Origin: an uncultured Erythrobacter sp.
Lineage (GTDB): Bacteria; Pseudomonadota; Alphaproteobacteria; Sphingomonadales; Sphingomonadaceae
Reading direction: 5' to 3'
DNA: 64,000 bases
Assembly (NCBI GenBank): GCA_947501005.1
Contig: CANMTU010000001.1
Span: 496,001 to 560,000 of the forward strand
This document shows, in pieces, positions 25,703-35,664 of the stretch. Numbering within the stretch: position 1 is the stretch's first letter; every line of letters starts with the position of its first letter. The position numbers were made by a program, and so were the translations under genes. The notes below the pieces were generated by a model. That model was not told the origin of the DNA and did not search any database. It saw only the letters and a program-made list of their open reading frames with translations.

Positions 25703-27724
25703 TCAGGCGCGGCGCCGGAACGGGGTGACGGTGGGCGAAAGGCCCGCCATCGCCCGCGCCAGTTCGGGCGAGATCTCGGCCCGGGCGGCAAGGACCGCCT
25801 TGCTGCTCAGGCCGACCGCGAGGGTCAGCTCGCCCGGCTCGACCACGAACCGGCCGTCGGGCAGATGCCGCCCGGCGATGCCGGCATCGATCGTGAAGTG
25901 CACGGTGCGGCTTTCGCCCTGCTGCAGGGCGATCTTCTGGAAATCCGCCAGCCGGGGCGGGCCGGCATCGGCCCCCGCGTCCGCATGGGCGAGATACAGC
26001 TGCACCGTTTCCGTCCCGGCGAACGTGCCGACATTGGTCAGCGTGGCGGAAACGTTGAGCGTGCGCGCCGCCGCGCCGATGGCGAGGGCTGAGAGGTCGA
26101 ACTCGGCATAGCTCAGGCCGTGGCCGAACGGCAGACCAGCGGCCCCGTCGGTGCCTGGCAGGGCGAGCGGCAACTTCCCGCTCGGCGCGGTGCGACCGGC
26201 CAGAACCTCGGCGATGGCATGGCCGCTCATCGTGCCCAATTGCCCGGCATGGAGGACGCAATCGAGCCGTTCTTCCCCGATCATCGGATCGATCGGCAAG
26301 GAGCCTCCGGTCACCAGCACGATCCGCTGGTTGACCCGCCGCAGGGCTTCGAGCAGCGCCTGCTGCGCCTCGCCGAGCTGGCCGATCCGGTTGCTTTCGC
26401 CAATCACGACCACCACGGTGCGGGCCCGTTTGGCGGCTTCGCTCGCCATGGCGATGGCCATGCGATCCGCCTCGACCAGCGCCTCGCGCTGGATGCCTTC
26501 CCCGCGCAGGGCCAGACCGGCGACGTATTTGTGCGGGACGCCGAGTTGCTGCAACCCGTCAATCACGCTGGCCGCCTCGCCCCCGCCGCGCCCGGCCATG
26601 GCCATGTGCCTGTCGCCTGCCGCCGTGCCGACGATCAGCACGTCGCCCGCATCGGGACCGAGCGGCAGCAGGGCCGGCGTGTTGCGCAGGAGCACCATCG
26701 AACGCGCGGCCAGGTTCTGCGCCGCGCTCCGCCTCTCTTGCTCGTTCTCGCGGGGGCGATGGTGCGCCGCCGGGCTGACGCCCAGTGCCGCCTCGAACAG
26801 GCCCAGCGCGAACTTGGCGCGCAGGATGCGCAGGACCGCATCGTCGAGCCGGCTCTTCTTGATACGGCCGGCCTGCACCGCGCTGATCAGGGCATCGACC
26901 GAAAGGTCCTCGAACCCGATGCCGGCGCCGGCCCCCTCGGCATTGGCGGCAAGGCGTTCCCATTCCGACAGGATGATGCCGGCAAAACCACCGGGGCCGC
27001 GCAGGAAGGAAAAGGCGTTGTCCATCGCCACGCGCTGTTCGCCGGAGAGCTTGTCGAACGCGATGACGCCGAGATGGCCGGTATCGATCGCCCGCTCCGC
27101 GATGGTGAGGGCTTCGATCGCAGTGCGGCGGCCGGCCTCGCCATGGGTCGGCAGGATGCCGGACAGGTCGAGCGTGGCGAGCACGCCGGGACCAGCCTCA
27201 TCTCGTCCGCCCTGCAGGCCGCGCACCCGGGCGGCGGCGATCCGGCTGGCGAGATATGCATCCTCGCCGATGGAGCGGGCGACGTCCTGGCCGGCGAGAT
27301 CGGTGAACAGGACTTCGGGGCTGAGCGACCAGTTGATGCCGTGCATCGCGGCTTCCGCCGCCACGACCCGCTCGCCCGCCTCGATCGCGTCCACGTCCCA
27401 GCTGCACGCGGCGGCGAACTGGGTGGGCAGGACAGTGCGAAAGCCGGTTCCGGTCTCGTCGGCGAAGAGCAGGGGAATGCCGAGGCGCGAGCGTTCGGTG
27501 GCGATTTCCTGTAATGCGTCCGCCTGTTCGAGCGAGATGACGCCGCGAACCGTCCCGATCCGACCGTCCTTCAATTCGCGCATCAGCGCGTCGCTGGCAT
27601 TGCGGTTCGACAGGTCGCCCAGATGGTGCACGCCGAGCTGGCCCGCCTTTTCCGCCAACGACATATGCGCCAGCAGGTCGGCTACCAGCCGCTCGCATTC
27701 GGCCGAAGCGATGTCGCGAATCAT
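25703..27724 (-). CDS. Glycoside hydrolase family 3-like protein with altered catalytic motifs
   Basis: 673 residues, a full GH3 architecture: (alpha/beta)8 domain (about 1-310), C-terminal alpha/beta sandwich (about 335-540) and a fibronectin III-like end. The motif that should hold the nucleophile Asp (SDW) reads SEW with Glu254, and the usual KHF segment that follows the VxAT strand reads LDLSGI. No signal peptide, so cytoplasmic. It may be a non-hydrolytic relative, a phosphorylase-like variant or an inactive binding protein. A 22-codon frame with a strong ribosome site ends 4 bp before its ATG, suggesting coupled translation. Confidence 0.8.
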   Translation of the reverse strand: MIRDIASAECERLVADLLAHMSLAEKAGQLGVHHLGDLSNRNASDALMRELKDGRIGTVRGVISLEQADALQEIATERSRLGIPLLFADETGTGFRTVLPTQFAAACSWDVDAIEAGERVVAAEAAMHGINWSLSPEVLFTDLAGQDVARSIGEDAYLASRIAAARVRGLQGGRDEAGPGVLATLDLSGILPTHGEAGRRTAIEALTIAERAIDTGHLGVIAFDKLSGEQRVAMDNAFSFLRGPGGFAGIILSEWERLAANAEGAGAGIGFEDLSVDALISAVQAGRIKKSRLDDAVLRILRAKFALGLFEAALGVSPAAHHRPRENEQERRSAAQNLAARSMVLLRNTPALLPLGPDAGDVLIVGTAAGDRHMAMAGRGGGEAASVIDGLQQLGVPHKYVAGLALRGEGIQREALVEADRMAIAMASEAAKRARTVVVVIGESNRIGQLGEAQQALLEALRRVNQRIVLVTGGSLPIDPMIGEERLDCVLHAGQLGTMSGHAIAEVLAGRTAPSGKLPLALPGTDGAAGLPFGHGLSYAEFDLSALAIGAAARTLNVSATLTNVGTFAGTETVQLYLAHADAGADAGPPRLADFQKIALQQGESRTVHFTIDAGIAGRHLPDGRFVVEPGELTLAVGLSSKAVLAARAEISPELARAMAGLSPTVTPFRRRA

Positions 27725-27728
27725 GCCA

Positions 27729-27797
27729 CTAGGCCCGGGCGTTGCCGGCGGGGGCGGGGCCGCAGTGAAGGGCGAGGATCGGCAGTGTGTTCATCAT
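27729..27797 (-). CDS. Candidate 22-residue leader peptide before the GH3 gene
   Basis: Two consecutive ATGs (27797, 27794) follow a near-perfect ribosome site (gagggaggacc). The frame stops at 27729-27731, four bases before the GH3 ATG, which itself has no recognisable ribosome site. The arrangement suggests translation reaches the GH3 gene by termination-reinitiation. The peptide starts MMNTLPILAL and is otherwise unremarkable. Alternatively it is a misplaced start region of no function. Confidence 0.4.
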   Translation of the reverse strand: MMNTLPILALHCGPAPAGNARA

Positions 27798-27963
27798 CGG
27801 TCCTCCCTCGAACGGCGGCTGACCAATGGAGCCAGCGGCGGAATTGCTTGCCGGGGCGAGCGATCTGCCGCTCCGGTGAGGGAGGATCTGAAGGAAAATG
27901 GTTAACGCGAAGTAACCATGTTCCTGAAAAAGAACCGCGATCAGTTCTCAGCACACGTTTACA

Positions 27964-27985
27964 GATATAAAAATATCTTTATATC
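27964..27985 (+). promoter_or_regulatory. Palindromic operator, probably of the SahR-like regulator
   Basis: A 22-base A+T-rich near-perfect palindrome (20 of 22 positions symmetric; arms gatataaa and tttatatc) ends nine bases before the regulator's ATG, where it would block initiation. ArsR-family repressors bind such sites. Position implies autoregulation and control of the downstream metF-metH genes. Confidence 0.65.
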
Positions 27986-27994
27986 GAAGCTGGA

Positions 27995-28969
27995 ATGCGC
28001 ATCGAAACCATCTTCCGGGCCCTTGCGGATCCCACGCGGTTGCGGGTTCTGCGGCTGCTCGGCTCGATGGAACTCGCCGTCGGTGAACTGGCCCAGGCAC
28101 TTGGGCAGAGCCAGCCGCGCGTCTCGCGCCATGTCGGCATCCTGTGCGAGGCGGGGCTGGCGCATCGCCGCCGGGAAGGCAGCTGGACGTTCCTGCGCGC
28201 TGGCGGCGAGGCGCGCGCGCTCGAAACCGAGATCAACGCCCTGCTCGACGCCGCCGAACGGATCGACGATGGCTTCGCCCGCCAGTGCGAGACCGATCGC
28301 CGCAAGCTGGCGGAAATTCGCGAACGGCGCGAAAGCCTCGCGGAAAGCTATTTCGCCGATCATGCCGACGATTGGGATGAGTTGCGCCGCCTCCATTCCT
28401 CCGACGAGGCGGTGGAGCGTGCCCTGGCGAAGGCGCTGGGCGATGGCCCGCTCGGCCGGTTGCTCGATATCGGCACGGGTACGGGGCGCATGGCGGAACT
28501 GTTCGCGGCGCGGGCGGATCACATCGTCGCGCTCGACAAGAGCCTGGCCATGCTGCGCGTCGCGCGGGCAAAGCTGCAGCACCTTCCGCCCGAACAGGTC
28601 GAACTGGTGCAGGGCAATTTCACCGAACTTCCCTTCGGCGACGATGCGTTCGATACGGTAATGTTCCACCAGGTCCTCCATTTCGCCCAAAGCCCGGGCG
28701 GCGCGCTGGCCGAGGCTGCGCGGGTGACGCGGGGCGGGGGACGCATCGCGATCGTCGACTTCGCCGCGCATCAGCGCGAGGAATTGCGCGGGCGGCACGC
28801 CCATGCCCGGCTGGGCTTCGCGGACGATCAGATGGACGAATTGCTGGGCGAGGCCGGTTTCCTGCCGGCCCGGCCCGTCGCCCTCGACGATGGAGAGCTG
28901 GTAGTGAAGATCTGGATCGCAACCCGCCAGTCGGCCCCAGCCGCCGCGGCGAGGAGGGCCGTATCGTGA
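27995..28969 (+). CDS. ArsR-family regulator fused to SAM-dependent methyltransferase domain (SahR-like)
   Basis: 324 residues. Residues ~1-85 are an ArsR winged helix (FRALADPTRLRVLRLLG, then LGQSQPRVSRHVGILCEAGL). Residues ~140-320 are a class I methyltransferase fold with SAM motif LLDIGTGTGRMAELF. This two-domain layout is that of SahR, an ArsR-type regulator of methionine/SAM-cycle genes in Proteobacteria that responds to S-adenosylhomocysteine. The neighbourhood fits: metF starts within its stop (GTGA) and both metH halves follow. The palindrome at 27964-27985 is the likely site. Confidence 0.85.
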   Translation: MRIETIFRALADPTRLRVLRLLGSMELAVGELAQALGQSQPRVSRHVGILCEAGLAHRRREGSWTFLRAGGEARALETEINALLDAAERIDDGFARQCETDRRKLAEIRERRESLAESYFADHADDWDELRRLHSSDEAVERALAKALGDGPLGRLLDIGTGTGRMAELFAARADHIVALDKSLAMLRVARAKLQHLPPEQVELVQGNFTELPFGDDAFDTVMFHQVLHFAQSPGGALAEAARVTRGGGRIAIVDFAAHQREELRGRHAHARLGFADDQMDELLGEAGFLPARPVALDDGELVVKIWIATRQSAPAAAARRAVS

Positions 28970-29886
28970 GTCCGACGCTCAACCAGATGCGCGAGGCGCA
29001 GCGCGCGCTCGAGGCGCCGATGTTCGCCCAGGTTCCGGGCGATATCGAGGTCAGCTTCGAATTCTTCCCGCCCAAGAACGAGAAGATGGCCGAGACCCTG
29101 TGGGACAGCGTGCAGACGCTTGCCCCGCTCGGCCCCCGCTTCGTCTCGGTCACCTATGGCGCCGGCGGTTCGACGCGGGAACGCACGCACGAGGCGGTGC
29201 GGCGGATCGTGAACGAGACCGCCATGCCTGCCGCCGCCCATCTCACCTGCGTCGATGCGACGCGCGAGGAGGTGAACGCGGTGGCGCAGGAATATTGGAA
29301 CGAGGGCGTGCGCCACATCGTCGCCCTGCGCGGGGATGCCAGCGACAGCAGCAAGGGCTATGCCCCGCATCCCGGCGGCTATGCCAATGCGGCTGAGCTG
29401 ATCGCCGGGCTGAAGGACATCGCGCCGTTCGAGATCTCGGTCGCCGCCTATCCGGAAATGCACCCCGATTCCGCCGACCGGCAGGCCGATCTCGACAATC
29501 TGAAGCGCAAGTTCGATGCCGGCGCCACCCGTGCGATCACCCAGTTCTTCTTCGAACCGGAATGTTTCTTCGACTTCCGCGACAAGGCCGCCGCCGCCGG
29601 GATCCAGGGCGAGATCGTGCCGGGCATCATGCCGGTGATGAGCTTCGCCGCGGTCCAGAAGATGAGCGGGCTGTGCGGCACCGCGATCCCGCATTGGATG
29701 CAGGGATTGTTCGAAGGCCTCGACGAGAAGCCCGAGGCGCGCCAGCTCGTCTCCGCAACGATCGCCGCCGAACTCAGCCGCCGCCTGTATGCGGGCGGGG
29801 TGCGGCAGTTCCATTTCTACACTCTCAACCGCGCCGAACTGAGCTATGCCATCTGCCACATGCTCGGCGTGCGAGCGAAAGCCTGA
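28966..29886 (+). CDS. metF: Methylenetetrahydrofolate reductase
   Basis: 306 residues from GTG 28966 (GTGA overlap). FAD-dependent TIM barrel: VSFEFFPPKNEKM (catalytic Glu region), VTYGAGGSTRERT, HLTCVDATREEV, ALRGDASDSS, TQFFFEPE and PGIMPVMSF are all present. It reduces 5,10-methylene-THF to 5-methyl-THF, the methyl donor for methionine synthase encoded by the next genes. Length is normal. Confidence 0.96.
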   Translation: MSPTLNQMREAQRALEAPMFAQVPGDIEVSFEFFPPKNEKMAETLWDSVQTLAPLGPRFVSVTYGAGGSTRERTHEAVRRIVNETAMPAAAHLTCVDATREEVNAVAQEYWNEGVRHIVALRGDASDSSKGYAPHPGGYANAAELIAGLKDIAPFEISVAAYPEMHPDSADRQADLDNLKRKFDAGATRAITQFFFEPECFFDFRDKAAAAGIQGEIVPGIMPVMSFAAVQKMSGLCGTAIPHWMQGLFEGLDEKPEARQLVSATIAAELSRRLYAGGVRQFHFYTLNRAELSYAICHMLGVRAKA

Positions 29887-29889
29887 TCC

Positions 29890-30930
29890 ATGTCGAAACG
29901 CGAAGACTTCGAAGCCGCCGCCGCGCGTTCCATCCTGATCAAGGACGGACCATACGGCACCGCGATCCAGCGCGCCGGCCTCTCGCCCGAAGACTATGCC
30001 GCCGGAACCGGCCTGACGCAGGAGCAGAAGGGCAATAACGACCTCGTCAACCTGACCCAGCCGCAGGTGATCCGCGCGATCTGCGACAGCTATATCGATG
30101 CCGGCGCGCACATCCTCGCCACCAACACGTTCAACGCCAACCGCATCAGCCAGGCGGATTACGGGGCCGAAGACCTGGTGCGCGAGATCAACGTGGCCGC
30201 CGCGCGCATCATCCGCGAGGCGGTCGACGCACGGGGCGACGGCGTGGCGCGCTTCGTCGCCGGGGCGGTGGGGCCGACCAACAAGACCCTGTCGCTTTCC
30301 CCCGATGTCGAGGACCCGGGTTTTCGCGAGGTGACGTTCGACGAGATCGTCGCCGTCTACCGCGAACAATGCGCCGCGCTGCTGGAGGGCGGGGCGGACT
30401 TCATCCTTATCGAGACGGTGTTCGATACTTTGAATTGCAAGGCCGCGATCATGGCGGTGAAGCAGCTGGAGCGCGAGCTGGCGCGGGACATTCCGCTGAT
30501 GATCTCGCTTACCCTCACCGACTTGTCGGGCCGCAACCTGTCGGGCCACACGGTGGAGGCGTTCTGGTACACGGTGCGGCATGCCAAACCGCTGACCATC
30601 GGGCTCAATTGCAGCTTCGGGGCGGAGCAGCTGCGCCCGCACGTCCAGCTGCTGTCCGACATCGCGGATACCTATCTGATGGCCTATCCCAATGCCGGCC
30701 TGCCCAACGATCTGGGCGAATATGACGAACTGCCCGAAACCACCGCCGCACTGACGCGGATGTGGGCGGAGAACGGCCGGATCAATGCACTGGGTGGTTG
30801 CTGCGGATCGACGCCCGCGCATATCGCCGCGATGGCGCAGACGGTGAAGGGATTGCCGCCGCGCGCCGTCCCCGCGATCGAGGCCAAGATGCAGCTCGCC
30901 GGGCTCGAAGCCTTCACCATCGCGGCCTGA
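29890..30930 (+). CDS. Methionine synthase, homocysteine-binding half (split MetH)
   Basis: 346 residues, three bases after metF. It holds only the homocysteine S-methyltransferase module: DGPYGTAIQ near the start, TNTFNANRISQADYG, and the three zinc cysteines in GLNCSFGAEQL and GGCCGSTP. The pterin, cobalamin and activation modules are on a separate gene at 31476, so MetH is split here between modules 1 and 2, as in many alphaproteobacteria. Catalyses methyl transfer to homocysteine together with its partner. Confidence 0.93.
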   Translation: MSKREDFEAAAARSILIKDGPYGTAIQRAGLSPEDYAAGTGLTQEQKGNNDLVNLTQPQVIRAICDSYIDAGAHILATNTFNANRISQADYGAEDLVREINVAAARIIREAVDARGDGVARFVAGAVGPTNKTLSLSPDVEDPGFREVTFDEIVAVYREQCAALLEGGADFILIETVFDTLNCKAAIMAVKQLERELARDIPLMISLTLTDLSGRNLSGHTVEAFWYTVRHAKPLTIGLNCSFGAEQLRPHVQLLSDIADTYLMAYPNAGLPNDLGEYDELPETTAALTRMWAENGRINALGGCCGSTPAHIAAMAQTVKGLPPRAVPAIEAKMQLAGLEAFTIAA

Positions 30931-30940
30931 GCGCGTTGGC

Positions 30941-31468
30941 ATGAAAGACGCGCCTTCAATCTCCATCGCTATCCGGGAAGCGGGCACGGACGATGCCGGA
31001 CGCCTGTCCCTCGTTGCGAACGCCACCTTCCTCGAAACCTTTGCGGGTCTGATCGACGGCGCGGCCCTCGTCGCGCATTGCGCCCGCCATCACGAGCCTG
31101 CCCATTTGCGCGCGCGCCTCGACGCCGGAGCGCGAGCCTGGCTGGCGGAACGCGATGGCGCCCCGGTCGGCTATGCGTTGCTTGTAAAACCCGAACTCGA
31201 GGCGGCGCAGCCCGGCGATATCGAACTGAAGAAGATCTACCTTCTGTCGCGCTTCCATGGCGGCGATAGCGCGGCGCGCCTCCTCGCCAACGTAATTGCC
31301 GGGGCGGCGGGACATTCCCGCCTTTTGCTGGGCGTGAAGGACGACAATCACCGCGCGATCGGGTTCTACCGCAAGCACGGCTTCCGCCAAATCGCCACGC
31401 GCCGCTTCGATGTCGGCGGCACTCTCTACGACGACGTCGTGCTTGCCCGCGATCTCGAACAGGTCTGA
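30941..31468 (+). CDS. GNAT-family N-acetyltransferase
   Basis: 175 residues. GNAT pattern: [26 protein letters not shown], a central beta strand with the acetyl-CoA loop ([23 protein letters not shown]) and the C-terminal [15 protein letters not shown] motif. It lies between the two halves of metH and is in the same transcription unit by spacing (10 bp and 7 bp gaps). Substrate unknown. Its presence inside metH's operon is conserved-looking but unexplained. Confidence 0.85.
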   Translation: MKDAPSISIAIREAGTDDAGRLSLVANATFLETFAGLIDGAALVAHCARHHEPAHLRARLDAGARAWLAERDGAPVGYALLVKPELEAAQPGDIELKKIYLLSRFHGGDSAARLLANVIAGAAGHSRLLLGVKDDNHRAIGFYRKHGFRQIATRRFDVGGTLYDDVVLARDLEQV

Positions 31469-31475
31469 TACTTTC

Positions 31476-34082
31476 ATGAGCAATCTCTCAACCGCCCTTT
31501 TCGTCAATATCGGCGAGCGCACCAACGTCACCGGCAGCGCCCGGTTCAAGAAACTCGTCATGGCGGACGATTACGAAGCCGCTGTCGAGGTCGCGCGCGA
31601 CCAGGTGGAGAACGGCGCGCAGGTGATCGACGTCAACATGGACGAAGGCCTGCTCGACGCCGAAAAGGCGATGACCACCTTCCTCAAACTGATCGCCGCC
31701 GAACCCGACATCGCCCGCGTGCCGGTGATGATCGACAGCTCGAAATTTGGCGTGATCGAGGCGGGGCTGAAATGCGTCTCCGGCAAGCCGATCGTCAATT
31801 CGATCAGTATGAAGGAAGGCGAGGCGCAGTTCCTCGAACAGGCGCGCATCTGCATGGATTACGGCGCGGCGGTCGTCGTGATGGCGTTCGACGAGGCGGG
31901 GCAGGCCGACACGAAAGAGCGCAAGGTCGAAATCTGTTCGCGCGCCTACGACCTCCTCACCGGCATCGGCTTCCCGGCCGAGGACATCATCTTCGATCCC
32001 AACATCTTCGCCGTGGCGACCGGGATCGAGGAGCACGACCGCTATGGTCTCGATTTCCTCGAAGCGGTGGCCGAGATCAAGCGACGCTGCCCGCACGCCA
32101 AGACCAGCGGCGGCCTCTCCAACCTCAGCTTCAGCTTTCGCGGCAACGAGACGGTGCGCCGCGCGATGCATTCGGTGTTCCTCTACCACGCGATCCCCGC
32201 CGGGCTCGACATGGCGATCGTGAATGCCGGCCAGCTCGACGTCTACGACCAGATCGACCCCCAATTGCGCGAGGCGTGCGAGGACGTGATCCTGATGCGC
32301 CGTCCGGACGCGACCGAGCGGCTGATCGACCTTGCCGAAAGCTACAAGGGCAAGTCCGCCGCCGATGAAAAGGCGGAAGAGGAATGGCGCGGCTGGGACG
32401 TCGCCCGCCGCATCGAACATGCTTTGGTCAAGGGGATCGACGCCCATGTGGTCGCCGATACCGAAGAAGCGCGCCAGCGATACGACCGCCCGATCGAGGT
32501 GATCGAAGGCCCGTTGATGGACGGGATGAACGTCGTCGGCGACCTGTTCGGCAGCGGCAAGATGTTCCTGCCGCAAGTGGTCAAGTCCGCGCGGGTGATG
32601 AAGAAGGCGGTCGCGCATCTCATCCCTTTCATCGAGGCTGAGAAGGAGAGAACCGGCCTCGCCAACCAGTCCAAGGGGCGGATCGTCATGGCGACCGTCA
32701 AGGGCGACGTGCACGATATCGGCAAGAATATCGTCGGCGTGGTATTGCAGTGCAATGGCTACGAGGTGATCGATCTCGGCGTCATGGTGCCATGGTCGCA
32801 GATCCTGCAGGCGGCGAACGAGAACGAGGCCGACATGATCGGCCTCTCGGGCCTCATCACCCCCTCGCTCGACGAGATGGTGAGCGTGGCCGAGGAAATG
32901 AAACGGGCGGGCATGACCATGCCGCTGCTGATCGGCGGGGCGACCACCAGCAAGGTCCACACCGCGCTGCGCATCGATCCCGCCTATGACGGGCCGGTGA
33001 TCCACGTGCTCGACGCCAGCCGCGCAGTCGGCGTCGCCAGCCGCCTCCTGTCCGACACGCAGCGCGACGAGTTCGTCACCACCACCGCCGGCGAATACGT
33101 CAAGGTGCGCGATGCCCGCGCCGGCAAGGGGCAGAGCGTGCTGCTGTCGATCGAGGAAGCGCGCGCGAACTTCTACGACGCCTTCCTGTCCGACAAGGCC
33201 GCGCCGCCACTCAAGCCCGGCGTGCACAGCTTCGCCGACTGGGATTTGGCGGACCTGCGCGACTACATCGACTGGACCCCGTTCTTCCGCGCCTGGGAAT
33301 TGCACGGCACGTTTCCCAACATCCTCAAGGCCGAGGTCGTGGGCGAAACGGCGGAGCAATTGTTCGCCGACGCCAACGCCATGCTCGACCGGATCATCGC
33401 GGAGAAATGGCTGACGGCGCGGGGCGTGTGCGGCTTCTGGCCCTGCGCCCGGGATGGCGACGACGTGACGCTGCATCTCGAGAGCGGGCACGTCACGCTG
33501 CCCTTCCTGCGCCAGCAGGTGAAGAAGAGCCGCGAGCGGGCCAACATGTGCCTTGCAGATTTCATCGATCCGGCGGGCGACTGGATGGGCGGCTTTGCGG
33601 TCGGCATCCACGGGATCGAGCCGCATTCGAAGGCCTTTTTGGCGGACAAGGACGATTATTCCGACATCCTTTTGAAATCGCTGGCCGATCGGTTCGCCGA
33701 GGCGTTTGCAGAGCGCTTGCACCAGCACGTGCGCACCGATCTGTGGGGCTATGCGCCGGGCGAGCAGCTGACCAACACCGCGCTGATTAAGGAGGAATAT
33801 CGCGGCATCCGCCCCGCGCCGGGCTATCCCGCCTGCCCCGATCACAGCCTCAAGCCGATCTTGTTCGACCTGCTCGATGTGCCGGGGAACGCCGGGCTGG
33901 AACTGACCGAGAATTTCGCCATGCTGCCGACCGCGGCGGTGAGCGGGTTTTATTTCGCCCATCCCGAAGCCGCCTATTTCGGCGTGGCCCGCATCGGCCG
34001 CGATCAGGTGGAGGACTATGCCCGGCGCCGCGGCGTCGACGTCGCCACGGCCGAGCGGTGGCTGCGCCCCAATCTCGACTAA
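31476..34082 (+). CDS. metH: Methionine synthase, pterin-, cobalamin- and activation-domain half (split MetH)
   Basis: 868 residues from ATG 31476. Modules in order: methyl-THF binding (about 1-290; [15 protein letters not shown], then NSISMKEGE), cobalamin cap and Rossmann (about 325-560; the [11 protein letters not shown] motif supplies the B12-ligating His), and the SAM reactivation domain (about 580-868; [16 protein letters not shown]). It takes the methyl group from 5-methyl-THF to cob(I)alamin and on to homocysteine held by the separate 29890 protein. Complete relative to MetH minus its first module. Confidence 0.96.
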   Translation: MSNLSTALFVNIGERTNVTGSARFKKLVMADDYEAAVEVARDQVENGAQVIDVNMDEGLLDAEKAMTTFLKLIAAEPDIARVPVMIDSSKFGVIEAGLKCVSGKPIVNSISMKEGEAQFLEQARICMDYGAAVVVMAFDEAGQADTKERKVEICSRAYDLLTGIGFPAEDIIFDPNIFAVATGIEEHDRYGLDFLEAVAEIKRRCPHAKTSGGLSNLSFSFRGNETVRRAMHSVFLYHAIPAGLDMAIVNAGQLDVYDQIDPQLREACEDVILMRRPDATERLIDLAESYKGKSAADEKAEEEWRGWDVARRIEHALVKGIDAHVVADTEEARQRYDRPIEVIEGPLMDGMNVVGDLFGSGKMFLPQVVKSARVMKKAVAHLIPFIEAEKERTGLANQSKGRIVMATVKGDVHDIGKNIVGVVLQCNGYEVIDLGVMVPWSQILQAANENEADMIGLSGLITPSLDEMVSVAEEMKRAGMTMPLLIGGATTSKVHTALRIDPAYDGPVIHVLDASRAVGVASRLLSDTQRDEFVTTTAGEYVKVRDARAGKGQSVLLSIEEARANFYDAFLSDKAAPPLKPGVHSFADWDLADLRDYIDWTPFFRAWELHGTFPNILKAEVVGETAEQLFADANAMLDRIIAEKWLTARGVCGFWPCARDGDDVTLHLESGHVTLPFLRQQVKKSRERANMCLADFIDPAGDWMGGFAVGIHGIEPHSKAFLADKDDYSDILLKSLADRFAEAFAERLHQHVRTDLWGYAPGEQLTNTALIKEEYRGIRPAPGYPACPDHSLKPILFDLLDVPGNAGLELTENFAMLPTAAVSGFYFAHPEAAYFGVARIGRDQVEDYARRRGVDVATAERWLRPNLD

Positions 34083-34235
34083 GCGCCGCGCTGGTGGGAG
34101 ACGGGGCGGCGGGTTCCAAAACCCTCGTTTGCTGTGGCTTAACGGGTGGAACGCGCATCTGCCCGATTGACCGGAAGAACGGACTCGCGCAGGGCTGCCC
34201 TGTCGGCCGTGGGAGCGATTCTGCGGCGGGCGCGC

Positions 34236-34430
34236 ACGGGAGAGTTCGCGGGGCCAAACGGCCGCGCGGCGCCGAAGGAGCAACCGCCCCGGAATCTCTC
34301 AGGCAGATCGGACCGTGCGCGTCGATCGACACTCTGGAAAGCGTCGGGGCGCAATCGTGCCCGGCCACCGAAGGGGTAAGCCTGCGCGGTCCCGCGCCGG
34401 TCAAGCTCTCAGGTATCCCGACAGAGGGGG
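34236..34430 (+). promoter_or_regulatory. Tandem glycine riboswitch
   Basis: Two aptamers are recognisable. The first (about 34236-34318) has gggagag, the core gccgaaggagcaa, and aatctctcaggcagatcggacc. The second (about 34325-34430) has cactctggaaagcgt, the core caccgaaggggtaa, and aagctctcaggtatcccgacagag. These are the conserved gcv-type glycine riboswitch elements. It lies directly upstream of gcvT and should switch on glycine cleavage when glycine is high. The region 34083-34235 between metH and the first aptamer holds no recognised gene and presumably contains the promoter. Confidence 0.9.
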
Positions 34431-34445
34431 CATGGGTTGTAACGG

Positions 34446-34459
34446 CGCCTGCGCAGGCG
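34446..34459 (+). promoter_or_regulatory. GC-rich palindrome between the riboswitch and gcvT
   Basis: A perfect 14-base dyad, cgcctgcgcaggcg, between the second aptamer and the gcvT ribosome site (gaagga, about 34477-34482). No T run follows, so it is not a classical terminator; it may be part of the riboswitch expression platform acting on translation. Confidence 0.4.
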
Positions 34460-34487
34460 TCGCCATGCTTTACTTGAAGGACCGGCC

Positions 34488-35660
34488 TTGAGCGACGACA
34501 CCGACACCATCCAGGAGACCGAAGCCCTGCCGCTGGATGCGTGGCATCGCCGCAAGGGCGCGCGCATGGTGCCGTTCGCGGGCTATCACATGCCGATCCA
34601 GTATGAAGGCATCGTCATCGAGCATGACTGGACGCGCGAGCAGGCCGGCCTGTTCGACGTGAGCCACATGGGCCAGTTGATGGTCACCGGCGAGAACGTG
34701 GCCGCCGAACTCGAAAAGCTGTTGCCCGGCGCCATCGCCACGCTCAAGCCGGGCAAGGTGCGCTATTCCCTGCTGCTGAACGACGAGGGCGGCATCCTCG
34801 ACGATCTGATGGTCACCAACGCGACCCCGTGGATCGCCGGCGACGAGGAAGCCGGGACCGAAGGCCATTGGGGCGATCCCGCCTACTACATCGTCGTCAA
34901 CGGCGCGACCAAGTGGGACGATATCGCCTGGCTGCGCGAACATCTGCCGGACGAGATCACGCTCACTCACATGGACGATCACGCCCTGATCGCGCTGCAG
35001 GGCCCGAACGCGGCGACGGCCCTGAACCGCGTCATGCGCAACGTGATCGACGACATGGTGTTCATGGAAAGCGTCTGCCACGATTTCGGCGAGTGGCCGC
35101 TGCGCATCACGCGCGCCGGCTATACCGGCGAGGACGGGTTCGAGATTTCGCTGCCCAACGAGCATGTCGAGACGCTGTGCAACCGGTTGTGCGCCGAGAT
35201 CGAGGTGCGTCCGGTCGGGCTGGGCGCGCGCGATTCGCTGCGGCTCGAAGCTGGATTGCCACTCTACGGCCACGACCTGACCGCCGAGATCGATCCGGTC
35301 AGCGCGGACCTGACCTTCGCGCTCACCAAGACGCGGCGCGAGACCGGCGGCTACAAGGGCCACGATTATGTCAGCGCCGCCCTGCGCGACGGAACCAAGA
35401 ACCGCCGCGTCGGGCTGGTCCTCGACGGCCGCCTGCCCGCGCGCGAAGGGGCCAAGGTGTTCGCCGGCGACGAAGAGGTCGGCCGCGTCACCAGCGGCGG
35501 CTTTTCGCCCACGCTCGGCCACCCGATCGCCATGGGCTATGTCGCCATGGCGCAGGCCGAACCGGGAACCGCGCTCGAAGTCGAGGTTCGCAACAAGAGA
35601 TTACCCGCGAAGGTCGCCACGCTGCCCTTCGTCCCCCACCGCTATCACAGAGGGAAGTGA
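34488..35660 (+). CDS. gcvT: Glycine cleavage system T protein (aminomethyltransferase)
   Basis: 390 residues from TTG 34488, the only start compatible with the ribosome site gaagga 6 bases upstream. T-protein features: [57 protein letters not shown] and [18 protein letters not shown]. It releases ammonia and passes the methylene group from the aminomethylated H protein to THF. First gene of the gcv operon below a glycine riboswitch. The rare TTG start may damp translation. Confidence 0.96.
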   Translation: MSDDTDTIQETEALPLDAWHRRKGARMVPFAGYHMPIQYEGIVIEHDWTREQAGLFDVSHMGQLMVTGENVAAELEKLLPGAIATLKPGKVRYSLLLNDEGGILDDLMVTNATPWIAGDEEAGTEGHWGDPAYYIVVNGATKWDDIAWLREHLPDEITLTHMDDHALIALQGPNAATALNRVMRNVIDDMVFMESVCHDFGEWPLRITRAGYTGEDGFEISLPNEHVETLCNRLCAEIEVRPVGLGARDSLRLEAGLPLYGHDLTAEIDPVSADLTFALTKTRRETGGYKGHDYVSAALRDGTKNRRVGLVLDGRLPAREGAKVFAGDEEVGRVTSGGFSPTLGHPIAMGYVAMAQAEPGTALEVEVRNKRLPAKVATLPFVPHRYHRGK

Positions 35661-35664
35661 CACG

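Noticed and set aside
31488-34283. 931-codon minus-strand frame opposite metH
   Set aside because: Shadow of metH; no motifs and no ribosome site.
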